DNA from: Cyanobacteriota bacterium
Lineage (GTDB): Bacteria; Cyanobacteriota; Cyanobacteriia; PCC-6307; Cyanobiaceae
NCBI GenBank assembly: GCA_026389265.1
Contig: JAPLIE010000066.1
Coordinates: 1-35,107 of the forward strand
Length of the DNA: 35,107 bases
Direction: 5' to 3'
Shown: positions 1 through 8,100 of the stretch, one piece after another
Layout: each line of letters begins with the position of its first letter
Numbering within the stretch: position 1 is the first letter of the stretch
Made by a program: the position numbers and the translations under genes
Notes under the pieces: generated by a model
The model's database searches: none
The model's input: only the letters and a program-made list of their open reading frames with translations
Told to the model about the DNA's origin: nothing

Positions 1-21
1 GACCGCCATCCCATTGCACGG

Positions 22-49
22 CAAAAAGCAGTGACAGCAGTGCTTTTTG
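22..49. terminator. AT-based hairpin, possible bidirectional terminator
   Basis: A 9-bp stem made of CAAAAAGCA and TGCTTTTTG is separated by a 10-nt loop. The A-run on one side and T-run on the other would let it act as an intrinsic terminator in either direction. The gene it would serve lies outside the window, so its role is inferred. Confidence 0.45.
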
Positions 50-97
50 GCCCAGACTCCAGTCCTGGCAATCGATCCCTCAAACCCTAAAAAGAGA

Positions 98-141
98 GTT
101 TTGGGAGCACTAGGTCGCAGGTTCGAATCCTGTCGCCCCGA
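98..141 (+). tRNA. 3' fragment of a tRNA-Pro(UGG) gene, likely attachment-site scar
   Basis: From the anticodon loop onward this reads as a tRNA. There is a 7-nt loop TTTGGGA with anticodon TGG at 102-104, the 3' anticodon strand GCACT, a 5-nt variable region, and a perfect-length T-arm (stem 117-121/129-133, loop TTCGAAT). The 3' acceptor strand CGCCCCG (134-140) and discriminator A (141) follow. The matching 5' acceptor strand (CGGGGCG) and the D-arm are absent from bases 1-97, and the 5' anticodon strand pairs imperfectly, so the gene is not complete. A bare tRNA 3' half is what tyrosine-recombinase elements leave at the end opposite the restored tRNA. In that geometry the element would lie to the left of this fragment. 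Confidence 0.7.
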
Positions 142-151
142 CTAGTCACTG

Positions 152-188
152 CAAGGGTTCTCGGCGAAACCGGGAACCCTTGTTTTTT
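152..188 (+). terminator. Strong Rho-independent terminator
   Basis: A 13-bp stem (152-164 paired with 170-182, one G-T pair), a CGAAA loop and six Ts (183-188) form a textbook intrinsic terminator. It sits 11 bases after the tRNA-Pro fragment and is probably the original terminator of that tRNA locus. Confidence 0.85.
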
Positions 189-192
189 GACT

Positions 193-341
193 TGCAAGAG
201 AAAGTGCAAGAGAAACTCGCCTGTTGCTGGCCTTTCAAGGGTTTTGGGCCGGCCAGCTGCGCCCGTGGGTGGTCGCTGGGCACGGAAGCGGGTGATTGAT
301 CTGCCTGAGGCAGCCCGGGACTTTCTCTTGCATCTCTTGCA
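193..341. repeat. Paired TGCAAGAGAAA direct/inverted repeats
   Basis: TGCAAGAGAAA occurs twice in tandem at 193-203 and 205-215. On the opposite strand it occurs at 332-322, with a shortened copy TGCAAGAGA at 341-333. The longest shared inverted block is the 13-mer TGCAAGAGAAAGT (193-205 and 320-332). Doubled oriented repeats just beside a tRNA fragment resemble arm-type binding sites of tyrosine integrases, but no integrase gene is present in the window, so that role is inference. Confidence 0.5.
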
Positions 342-663
342 GTTGGTCGCTCAAGAAGAAGGCGCCTCAAGCGCAGAAGGACGGAGACCACCCGGCGGCG
401 GGGATGCAGGGTGTCACTCGGCGCAAGGGCGGGCAAGTCGGCTTCGCCGACCCTTGCGCTCGCGTGAATCTGATCTCCCCTCGCCGCCCCCGGGATGGGT
501 GCGCTCAGGTCACGGCTGCCGGGCGGCTCTCCCGCGGCTGCGGTGCCGCCACTTACGCGGCCGGCTTGCGTGCCCAGGCGGCCTGCTCATCAAGGATGTC
601 GCCGATGGATCGTGCGTGGGACCTGAGCAGCTCGAAGCCTTGTCGCCGTGAGCCGAGTTCCAT
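342..663. other. Gene-free stretch with one stable hairpin
   Basis: No convincing gene is seen here; the long open frames are GC-rich shadows with no recognisable protein. The one structured element is a hairpin at 421-459. The outer arm GCGCAAGGG (421-429) pairs with CCCTTGCGC (451-459), and the inner arm GTCGGC (437-442) pairs with GCCGAC (446-451) around a TTC loop, with a 7-nt bulge on the left. It has no T-run, so it is not an obvious terminator. Confidence 0.5.
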
Positions 664-691
664 CCGTGGTAGCTACCATGGGTCACTACCC
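664..691 (+). promoter_or_regulatory. Palindromic operator upstream of vapBC
   Basis: A 12-bp perfect palindrome TGGTAGCTACCA (667-678), extendable to CC...GG with one mismatch, is followed at once by a second inverted repeat GGGT-CACT-ACCC (680-691). The pair ends 14 bases before the vapB start. VapB antitoxins and VapBC complexes usually repress their own promoter by binding such inverted repeats, so this is the likely autoregulatory operator. Confidence 0.55.
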
Positions 692-705
692 GATCAGGGC
701 CTGCC

Positions 706-939
706 ATGGACACCGCACGTCTGTTCCAGTCGGGCCGCAGCCAGGCGGTACGGCTGCCGAAGGAGTACCGCTTCAGCGGCAGCGAGGTGGTGGTGAAGCA
801 TTTCGGCAATGGGGTGCTGCTGCTGCCCATCGATGACCCCTGGCAAACCCTGGAGGCGGGGCTGGCGGCCTTCGAGCCGGGGTTTGTGCTCACGCGCGAG
901 CAACCCGAGGAGCAGATCCGGGAAGCGATCAGCCCATGA
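706..939 (+). CDS. vapB: VapB-type antitoxin (AbrB/MazE swapped-hairpin family)
   Basis: This 77-aa protein has the family signature near its start: residues 4-20 read ARLFQSGRSQAVRLPKE, followed by a short beta-hairpin region (SEVVVKHFGNGVLLLP). This is the AbrB/SpoVT-like DNA-binding fold used by VapB antitoxins to bind the operator. The C-terminal half (WQTLEAGLAAFEPGF and an acidic tail) would be the toxin-neutralising segment. The gene overlaps vapC by 4 bases (ATGA), the usual translational coupling of such pairs. A palindromic operator lies just upstream. Length and order match known vapBC loci. The specific pairing is inferred from adjacency but is very likely. Confidence 0.92.
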   Translation: MDTARLFQSGRSQAVRLPKEYRFSGSEVVVKHFGNGVLLLPIDDPWQTLEAGLAAFEPGFVLTREQPEEQIREAISP

Positions 940-1337
940 TCTTGCTAGACACCAACATCTGCATCTACCTCATCAATGCCAAACCGCCGGCGGTATTGGA
1001 GCGGTTCAAGCACTACCGGCTCGGAGAGATTGGCCTCTGCAGCGTGGTAGCCGCTGAGCTGGCCTTTGGTGTGGCCAAGAGTGTTTCGGCGCGCAACCGC
1101 CAGGCTCTGGAGATGTTTCTGGCCCCACTGACGACTCTGCCCTTCGACGACCGCGCCGCCTGGGCCTATGGCGACCTGCGTGCCGAGCTGGAACGCCGGG
1201 GCACGCCGATCGGCTCGCTCGACACGATGATCGCGGCCCATGCCCTGAGCTTGCGGGCCAAGCTGATCACCAACAACACACGCGAGTTTTCCCAAGTGCC
1301 CGGCCTGGATGTTGATAACTGGGTGCCGGCGGCGTAA
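936..1337 (+). CDS. vapC: VapC-type PIN-domain toxin ribonuclease
   Basis: A 133-aa PIN-domain protein with the expected acidic constellation: D5 in the opening LLDTN motif, E41 in AAELAFG, D96 in GSLDTMIAAHAL, and a late TNNTREF motif (112-118). VapC toxins are Mg2+-dependent endoribonucleases that cut tRNA or rRNA and stop translation until neutralised by VapB. The start codon overlaps the vapB stop (ATGA). No truncation is seen and the length is typical. In this context it may stabilise the island by addiction. The RNA target cannot be told from the sequence. Confidence 0.93.
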   Translation: MILLDTNICIYLINAKPPAVLERFKHYRLGEIGLCSVVAAELAFGVAKSVSARNRQALEMFLAPLTTLPFDDRAAWAYGDLRAELERRGTPIGSLDTMIAAHALSLRAKLITNNTREFSQVPGLDVDNWVPAA

Positions 1338-1377
1338 GGCACTGCCGAGGCCCGGTGGCCCCCTCAGGCCCCGCCTG

Positions 1378-1584
1378 TCACCAGGGCTTGCCCTTGCGCA
1401 GGTAGGCCTCCACTTCCGCTTTGCGGATCACCCGCGACTCGTGGTTGTTGCTGATCTGCACCAGGCCGCCACTGATCCTGGCCGTCACGCGCCAGGGGCC
1501 TGCTGGGTCTGACGGCATGGGCTTCTCACCCAGCGCAGGCCCGAGCTGATCACGGGTGGTAGCGCCACGGGTAACAGGAGGCAT
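1378..1584 (-). CDS. Small hypothetical protein
   Basis: A 68-aa open frame convergent with vapC, not recognised. The C-terminal part (NNHESRVIRKAEVEAYLRKGKPW region) has a natural-looking amphipathic, charged composition that resembles a short DNA- or protein-binding helix. The N-terminal 22 residues look weaker, and the in-frame Met at residue 23 (about base 1518) could be the true start. No clear Shine-Dalgarno site precedes either start. It may be a real small island gene or a GC-rich shadow. Confidence 0.35.
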   Translation of the reverse strand: MPPVTRGATTRDQLGPALGEKPMPSDPAGPWRVTARISGGLVQISNNHESRVIRKAEVEAYLRKGKPW

Positions 1585-1666
1585 CAGGGCAGCAGCAAGA
1601 GGTCAACACCCCTTGCCAGCGCCAGCCCTGCCCTGGCAATGGAACCTGAACACAAGGAGCCAAGCC

Positions 1667-1912
1667 ATGCCCTCCACCATGATCAGCGCCAAATCGATGA
1701 AGGCCCCGGCTCAGATCGCCCGGGTTCACGCCAAGCCCCGCTCCGGCGTCTGGCCCCAGCAGGTCGTCGGCGCGCCGGGCATTGCCTTCTCCGTCGCCAT
1801 GGCCCCCTCGCGGGGAAGCTTCGATCGGCAGATGACCAAGACCACCCAGTCGCGGCCGTCACGGGCACGGCGTACTGGTGGTTGGAGCAGCGGTGATCTG
1901 CTGCGGGACTGA
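1667..1912 (+). CDS. Small basic hypothetical protein
   Basis: An 81-aa frame whose start is favoured because AAGGAG (1654-1659) lies 7 bases before the ATG at 1667. The product is rich in Arg, Lys, Pro and Ser and has no domain I recognise. Its stop is overlapped by an inverted repeat (1911-1930) that opens the leader of the antirestriction gene downstream, so the two may be co-transcribed. The strong ribosome-binding site is the main argument that it is real. Confidence 0.45.
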   Translation: MPSTMISAKSMKAPAQIARVHAKPRSGVWPQQVVGAPGIAFSVAMAPSRGSFDRQMTKTTQSRPSRARRTGGWSSGDLLRD

Positions 1913-2010
1913 CCCATATGGGGATGGGTCGCGCGGGATGCCTCATGGTCGCCCCACGGGCAAGGGCTGACGCGAGCGGCTCGGCGACAGGCGCCGTCGC
2001 CGCCCTTGCC
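1911..2010 (+). promoter_or_regulatory. Structured leader before ardC
   Basis: Three inverted repeats fill the 138 bases before ardC. GACCCAT/ATGGGTC sits at 1911-1917 and 1924-1930. CGGCGAC/GTCGCCG sits at 1982-1988 and 1996-2002. GGCAAGGGC/GCCCTTGCC, at 1959-1967 and 2002-2010, largely encloses the second pair. Such nested GC-rich stems could be an operator, an RNA control structure or, as speculation, a single-stranded promoter like those in plasmid leading regions. Confidence 0.35.
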
Positions 2011-2050
2011 GTCGCGGGGCACCACTCGGGCGTCCCGCGCTTTGCCAGCC

Positions 2051-2998
2051 ATGGCCGCGTCCAAGTCCCGCTCACGCAAAAGCTTCGCTGGCCCCACAGC
2101 AGAAGAAAAGATCGTCGCCTCGTTGATCGAGCTGATGGAGGCTGGCTCCGCCCCCTGGCGGCGGCCCTGGGATGGCACAGGTGGCGGCCACCACGTCAAT
2201 CTGCTCTCGGGCCATCGCTACCGCGGCGCCAATCCGATCCTGCTCACCCTCGGCATGCACATCCGGGGTTCGGCCCTGCCGTTCTGGTGCGGCTTTGCCG
2301 AGGCCAGGAAGCTCGGCATCTTCCCCCGCAAGGGCAGCAAGGCGGTTCACATCCTGCGGCCCCAGCTGCACAGCAAAGAGAAGCCAGGTGTTGGCGGCGA
2401 GGTCACTCTGCGCAGCTGGGCCAGCTACCGGCCGGTGGCGGTCTTCAATGCCGCCGATCTCGAGGGCGAGGCCCTTGCCGGCCTGATCGAAGCGCGCAAG
2501 CTCGCCGAAGGAGTGGAGGCCAAGCCGGAGCCCGAGCGCCTGGAAGCCGCCGAGGCCGTTCTGGGTGCCTGGCCGGTGCCGGTCAGCTTCGGGGGGGATC
2601 GGGCCTGCTATTTACCAGGCATCGATCGGATCCAGCTGCCCGATCGCGCCAGCTTCCGCTCACCAGAAGCGTTCTGCGCCACCTGGGCCCATGAGCAGAT
2701 CCACTCCACCGGCCACGAGTCGCGCCTGAAGAGGGATCTGGGCGGTGCTTTTGGCAAGCCGCGCTATGCCCGTGAGGAGCTGGTCGCTGAGCTGGGGGCG
2801 GTGCTGCTGGGCGATCGGCTGGAGATCGGCAGCGAGATGGATAGCCATGCCGCCTATCTGGGCCACTGGATCGAGCTTCTCAAGGAATCACCCAAGGTGC
2901 TGTTTCAGGTGCTCAGCGAAGCGCGGCAGGCGGCGGATTTGATCTGTCCGGATGCGTCTGGGCAGCTGGAGGCAGAAGGCGAGGCACACCCTGCCTGA
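2051..2998 (+). CDS. ardC: ArdC-like antirestriction protein (ssDNA-binding plus zincin domain)
   Basis: A 315-aa protein in the ArdC layout. The N-terminal ssDNA-binding domain covers about residues 12-140 (APWRRPW, then the N-x-L-S-G-x-x-YRG-x-N segment). A metallopeptidase-like zincin domain follows, with HEQIH at 214-218 (HExxH) and a downstream Glu in REELVAELGA as probable third zinc ligand. ArdC proteins travel on conjugative plasmids and protect incoming DNA from restriction; antirestriction has been tied mainly to DNA binding. I chose the Met at 2051 because the upstream 15 residues look non-conserved. The gene ends 24 bases from the convergent defence operon, so an antirestriction gene faces a restriction-like system. 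It was probably brought in by a conjugative element. Confidence 0.88.
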   Translation: MAASKSRSRKSFAGPTAEEKIVASLIELMEAGSAPWRRPWDGTGGGHHVNLLSGHRYRGANPILLTLGMHIRGSALPFWCGFAEARKLGIFPRKGSKAVHILRPQLHSKEKPGVGGEVTLRSWASYRPVAVFNAADLEGEALAGLIEARKLAEGVEAKPEPERLEAAEAVLGAWPVPVSFGGDRACYLPGIDRIQLPDRASFRSPEAFCATWAHEQIHSTGHESRLKRDLGGAFGKPRYAREELVAELGAVLLGDRLEIGSEMDSHAAYLGHWIELLKESPKVLFQVLSEARQAADLICPDASGQLEAEGEAHPA

Positions 2999-3022
2999 AT
3001 GCTGCGTGCTCTACCCCATGGC

Positions 3023-5164
3023 TCAGGCTCCTGGCGTCAGGAAAGAGGACGGCTTGCCGCTGTAGGTCACAACCACCCTTTTCTTCGCTCGGGTGGCCGC
3101 TACATGAAGCAGAGATCGCTCTTGCTGTTCGAACAATTGTCGGGAGACCTCATCGGGCCGCCGGTTTAGTTCCACGCGATAGGGCATCAGCTCAGCATTG
3201 AGCTCGGGAATAAACACCTGATCGAACTCAAGGCCCTTGATGCGGTGCATGGTGGCCAGGCGCAGTGAGGGATCGCTGGGATCGTCGGCTTCGTCGGCCT
3301 CGATGATGCGCACCTGGAAGCCTGCTGTTTCCAGGCCCCTGGCGAGTTGCTCAACGGCCCTATTGGTGCGGATCGTGACGCAGGTGGAGGCTAGGTTGCC
3401 GTCGACATCCCGCAGCTGCCTGAGCTTGTCTTCTAGGAAGCGCCGCTCATCGGCCGGATCCTCGAAACCCTTCACCAGCGGTTGATCGCCATGGAGGAGA
3501 GAACGGGTATCGCTGGTTGGATCACTGCCGCCATCGAGGTCATCGAAGTCGATCCCCTGAAGCACCGCCGTGGCCCATGCCCTGGTTTCCTCTGTGGTGC
3601 GGTAGTTAATGCGTAGCTTGCGGGATCGGCCGCGGACGTTGATCCCACACTGTCCCAGCACCAGAGGGCGGCCATAGATGCGTTGGTGGGGATCACCAAC
3701 TATGAAGAGATCGTCAGTATGTTCAGCTCCCGCCAGAGCCCGCAGCAGGCGAAAGGCGGCCACGTCAAAGTCCTGCGCTTCATCCACCACGATCGCCCTG
3801 TATCGAGGGGGCTGGGCTGAGGCATTCAGGCGATCGGCAGCAGCTTGCTTGGCCTCTTCAGGCTCCCACAACCCTCTTTGCCGCAGTTCGGAGCGCAGGG
3901 CATCGAACACGGGCCAGATGCTGATGCGCTTCTGACGATTCAGGCGGGTACCCCGCCCGATTCTCTTTGCGACAAGATATTCGTCCTGAGTGCTGCAACC
4001 CTGAGCCAGCACTACTTCCTTCCATTCCTCCTCGTAGAAACGCAGATCGAGGCCCAGATCGGGGTCCGCAACCAACATCGCCACCGACCATGCGGCGTCC
4101 CGCGCCTCCTTGTTGAACATCTTGATGGTGAGGCCCTGGCTCCTGAGATAGCTGCTCACCCAGGCATCGAGATGGGTGACCTCGATGCGCTGGAGCTCCT
4201 GGGGAGTGCAGATCTTCGCCAGGTTGCTGCGGATGTCGGTGGAAAGGTTTCTGGTGAAGGTGGTGAACAACACCTTGTCCCCTCTGGCTGCCTCCCCTGC
4301 CGCGAGGAAGGATCGGGCGAGCCAGCGAGCACGGTGCATCGCTGCCACGGTCTTGCCGGTGCCCGCACCGCCGAGCACGCGTACCGGTCCATTCCAGTGG
4401 CGTTCCACCAGTCGCTTCTGACTCGGATGGAGGAAGACGCGCCATTGCTCCAGCGGGGCCGAGAGAATCGCCTCAAGCTCCTCGTCATCGGTGAGCACCA
4501 CAAACTCCGCCTGGCTGTCGGGCTGGTTCAGTGCGGTATCGACATCAGTCGGATCGACCGTGGAGGGTCGTTCTTTCTCCAGCTCGGTAAGCACTTCCTC
4601 AAAGGAACGTCCATCGGCAAGCAGGATCAGCGCATCAACGCAATCAGGCGGGAGCCACTCCAGCAGCCTAGTGAGCCCGTCCTCGTTACTGATGGCGCGT
4701 AAGGAAGGCAAGAGGGCAGCAGGCACCCCCAGCTGCATCAGCTGCTCGTCGGCAATCTGAGCAAAAAGGCTGTCCGGAACTGTGGTGGAGATGGTGTCTC
4801 CGAGTGCCTTCTCAGCCCCCTCCACGTCAACGATCTGGAGGGCACCGGAGACGCGGTTCACGTGACAGGCCTTGCGGCGGGCCCAGGCATAGGCGTCGTC
4901 ATGCTTGTCGACCCATAGCAACACGTAGGTGCTGCCCTTCTCCGGTGCCCGCACGATGCAGCGATAATCCTGATCCACACGAAGCGATCGAACCTGGGGA
5001 TCCTTGCTGCCGTTGATGCGTTCGTAGTTCAGCCCCGGTGCGGTGGGTTCGTCCATGAACTGAACGATGAACTTATGCACCTTGGCTCGGCCGCGCTCGG
5101 GAAGGGTGTTTAGGGCCTTGAAGAAGCCGCGTGAGGCGGCGACGCGCAGCGCTGGTTGACTCAT
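3023..5164 (-). CDS. SF1 (UvrD-like) helicase with RelE-like N-terminal domain
   Basis: A 713-aa protein, last gene of the operon. Residues 1-100 look like a RelE/ParE-fold domain ending in WVDKHDDAYAWA. Then come SF1A helicase motifs: P-loop GGAGTGKT (265-272), TTFTRN (301-306), DEAQD (461-465), GDPHQRIYG (490-498), NYRTT (520-524), HRIKGLEF (640-647) and HVAATRAKK (687-695). It should be an ATP-driven 3'-5' DNA translocase or helicase. Its start overlaps the stop of the giant helicase (ATGA), so it is translationally coupled. This RelE-SF1 architecture occurs as free-standing genes in bacteria; a role in defence is inferred from the operon. The RelE-like part may act as a DNA- or RNA-binding module and need not be a toxin. 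Confidence 0.88.
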   Translation of the reverse strand: MSQPALRVAASRGFFKALNTLPERGRAKVHKFIVQFMDEPTAPGLNYERINGSKDPQVRSLRVDQDYRCIVRAPEKGSTYVLLWVDKHDDAYAWARRKACHVNRVSGALQIVDVEGAEKALGDTISTTVPDSLFAQIADEQLMQLGVPAALLPSLRAISNEDGLTRLLEWLPPDCVDALILLADGRSFEEVLTELEKERPSTVDPTDVDTALNQPDSQAEFVVLTDDEELEAILSAPLEQWRVFLHPSQKRLVERHWNGPVRVLGGAGTGKTVAAMHRARWLARSFLAAGEAARGDKVLFTTFTRNLSTDIRSNLAKICTPQELQRIEVTHLDAWVSSYLRSQGLTIKMFNKEARDAAWSVAMLVADPDLGLDLRFYEEEWKEVVLAQGCSTQDEYLVAKRIGRGTRLNRQKRISIWPVFDALRSELRQRGLWEPEEAKQAAADRLNASAQPPRYRAIVVDEAQDFDVAAFRLLRALAGAEHTDDLFIVGDPHQRIYGRPLVLGQCGINVRGRSRKLRINYRTTEETRAWATAVLQGIDFDDLDGGSDPTSDTRSLLHGDQPLVKGFEDPADERRFLEDKLRQLRDVDGNLASTCVTIRTNRAVEQLARGLETAGFQVRIIEADEADDPSDPSLRLATMHRIKGLEFDQVFIPELNAELMPYRVELNRRPDEVSRQLFEQQERSLLHVAATRAKKRVVVTYSGKPSSFLTPGA

Positions 5165-8100
5165 GGCTGGCTCGCGAGGACGGGGCTTGGGTGATTCTTG
5201 GAACGGAACGAGGCGAGAACCCGATCCGGAGGGGAATCGGGATGGAAGATCACCCAGCCATCCAACCAGGCTCCCAACGGCTGATCCGAGGACTCATCGT
5301 CCGGTGGACGAAGCAGGACGGCGATCTGCAGTTCAGGCCACGCCATCTCGATTTCCACCACCACCTCCCCCAGCGATCCCTCCAATTCGTAGCCGAATTC
5401 CGGTGGCCCCACCCCCAGCGGCTCCAGGCCTAGCTGCAGCGCGACCAGCAGGGGATGACATGTTCTGGCATGCCGCTCGGAGAAGGAAAGAGCTTTCGAC
5501 CACTCCGGCGAGGGTGCATCCCTTGACCTTGGCGGCATTTGATCCCACATGGCCGCAACCAGTGGGTCTGGCTCCAAGCTCGGTACAACCACACTGGTCT
5601 GATCAGCGCCGGTGCACCCTGTCGTGCTGAGCAGCATGTGGGGGAGGAACTGGAACAGATTTCCCTGGCGCAACCATTCCCGCCAGCCGATCTGCTGCTC
5701 CTTGTCGCCAACTGGCTGGACTGGATCGAAATGAAGGGCGCGGAAGCTGGCGTCGGTGCGGCGAGCCCCATGGCTTCTGAGATCGATGCAACTGAGCACA
5801 GTGAAACCTGCTGCCTGCTCGAGCCACTGACCGGCTTGTCCTTGCTCACGCTCCAGCCGCCACTCCTCCAGATGAGAAGCAAGACCGAGGCTTTCGATGG
5901 GCTCCTGCAGGGATGCTGAGATGCCGTTGCCCATGTCTTGGCCCAGCTGAGCGAGACAGAACGTGTGGGCAAGTCCTTCCCAGGCCCGCGTGCGGTTGAT
6001 CTCACTGGGCTGGCTGAGATAAGCCATGAGCAGCTGAAGGCTGTTGGATTCCTGCGCCCAGCGCAGGTCGCGCGGCAGGATCGTGCCCAACTGGTCTGAC
6101 CGAGGCTCGATCACCTCAAAACGCGACACGGGGAGCCACTGTTCCGCGAAGGCTGCCGGATCCCTGATGAAGCTGGGCACCAGCCCCTTGAGCAACCCAT
6201 TGGCGGGAAGCGGATCAGCGGGGCCATTGGGCTTGCCCACCACGTCTTCCCAGCAGAGCGCCCAGAAGCGGTAGCGCCCCGATCTCTGCAGAGCCATACG
6301 CTGGCGAACATCGGTAGCCAGACGATTGCGGTGGAAGTCCCAGCCGTCTGTATAGACGGCGATGGGCAGTCCTCCGGAGGTTGGAGTGATCAGAAAATCG
6401 CAACGGGATGGAACGTCAACTCCCTGGGCCTTGCCGATCTCGACCTGGGTTTGAACCATCCAGTTGACACCGTTCACACTGAGGTGAAAGGCCGTCTGTC
6501 CCTGCCAGGTGTCGGCTGTGAGTTTCACTGCCACTCCAGGGGGAGCAGCTTTCCCTTCACGCAGTGCGTCGATGAATTTGTCCTCCAGCTCGCTCTCCAC
6601 CTGGGTGGTGATCGTGATGCTGGTGAGGCTGCGCCTGCTGCTCTTCAGCTGCTCCCAGTGCCTGAGCAGCACAGTGAGCTGATCCAAGGCTCGGTTCTTG
6701 CTGATCCGATCTCGCTCGAATCGGCTTCGGTAGGCATAGAGGCACCGATAGCAACCGTCATTGCAACCACAGGCCTGTAGGGAGCTCCGGGAGTCTTCAA
6801 AAACAGAGCGCAGGCGTTCGCCACTGTTCTCCACCAGCTGTCGCAGGTAGCCAGTGCCACCGGGAACCGAGTCGTAGAGGTAGAGAAAGGTCTTTCGTTG
6901 GGTACCCGGTCCCTCTCCGTTGACAGAGCCGAGGGACTGGGGTTCGGTGGAGACCGCTGGCAGAAGATGATCCACCTTGCCGCTGAAGTGTTTCTTCAGG
7001 CCAAGGCTGAGGGCGGCCTGAAAGGAACTTTTGCCGGTGTCGTCCCAGAAGAGGCGATCGGGCAAGAGGAAACGCAGGGCCTCTGAGTTGAACTCCCGAT
7101 ACATGAACAGAAGCTTGCGTGCCTTGGCGTCATCGGGCTTGTCGCGGAAGCGGCAGCTATAGGCATGCTGTTTGCTGGTGGGCGGGCCAGTTAGAACCTT
7201 GCCGCAACCACTGCAGATCTCGAAACCGCGGACGCGGAACTGCTGACCAGCAATCTGATGGCCATTACCGGCAGGATTTACAGCGCCGAAATTGATTTCT
7301 CGGAAGGTTGTGCTGCCGATGAACTCCGCCCCAAAGGGAAACTCGGCGTCATCCACCGCCAGGGTGATCTCCACCCGGTTGAGGTCGGGGATGATCAGTA
7401 GCTGTCGCTGGAAGAAGGTGTTGGTGCGGTCGTCGCGGTCATCGCTGATTCGGCTAAGGGCGTCGTCGGTGGTGGCCACGACCTGTCGCAGTCGGGCCAT
7501 TTCCTTCACTTGGTGGGCGTCGCAGAAGTTGGCATCCCCACAACGCGGGCAGACCTGGTCCTTGAAACCCTGTTCCCCCTCTTGGCAGCTGTAACTGCAG
7601 ACCCTGCAGAACCGCCAGCGTTCAATCGGGTTGAGCGTCAGATCGATCTGGTCGACCTTCACACGCCGCCCCTGGGCGTAGAAAACGCCATCGGGCACCA
7701 GCTCACGAATGGCGACACTGCCTGGGCGCTGGTAACTCAGAGGCTTCAGATCCTCACTGCTCCGCCCAGCCTTGGGCTTGCGAGTCAACCGGCGCCAGAG
7801 CACCGACTTGAGAGTGACACCGGCCTCCGGAAAGGCGTAGTTAGGAAGAAAACCCTCGTCCGTCAACATCTGTAGCAGGGGCCGGTTTTCCAGCTCCTTT
7901 CGCAGATCGGCATAGGCCCGTTGCTCGCGCAGCACCTCTTCCTTCTCCTGCTTCTGAGCTTCAAGCAGGGCAGCTGGGTTGATCGACGACAGCTCGCGAA
8001 AGCGCTTGGCCAGGCGTTTCCCTTCGTTGAACAACCGCCGCCGTTCGGAAGCGAGCCCTTCAAGGCGGCCAATCAATCTCCGCTGGAAAAGCGGTGTGGC

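Noticed and set aside
98-141. Complete tRNA gene
   Set aside because: The 5' acceptor strand and D-arm cannot be found in the 97 bases upstream.
187-900. Several long frames on both strands before vapB and antisense to it
   Set aside because: They overlap structured repeats or vapB, have composition typical of GC-rich shadows, and carry no motif.
1918-2694. 258-codon plus-strand frame overlapping ardC
   Set aside because: It is a shadow of ardC in another frame; the ardC frame has the HExxH motif and domain layout.
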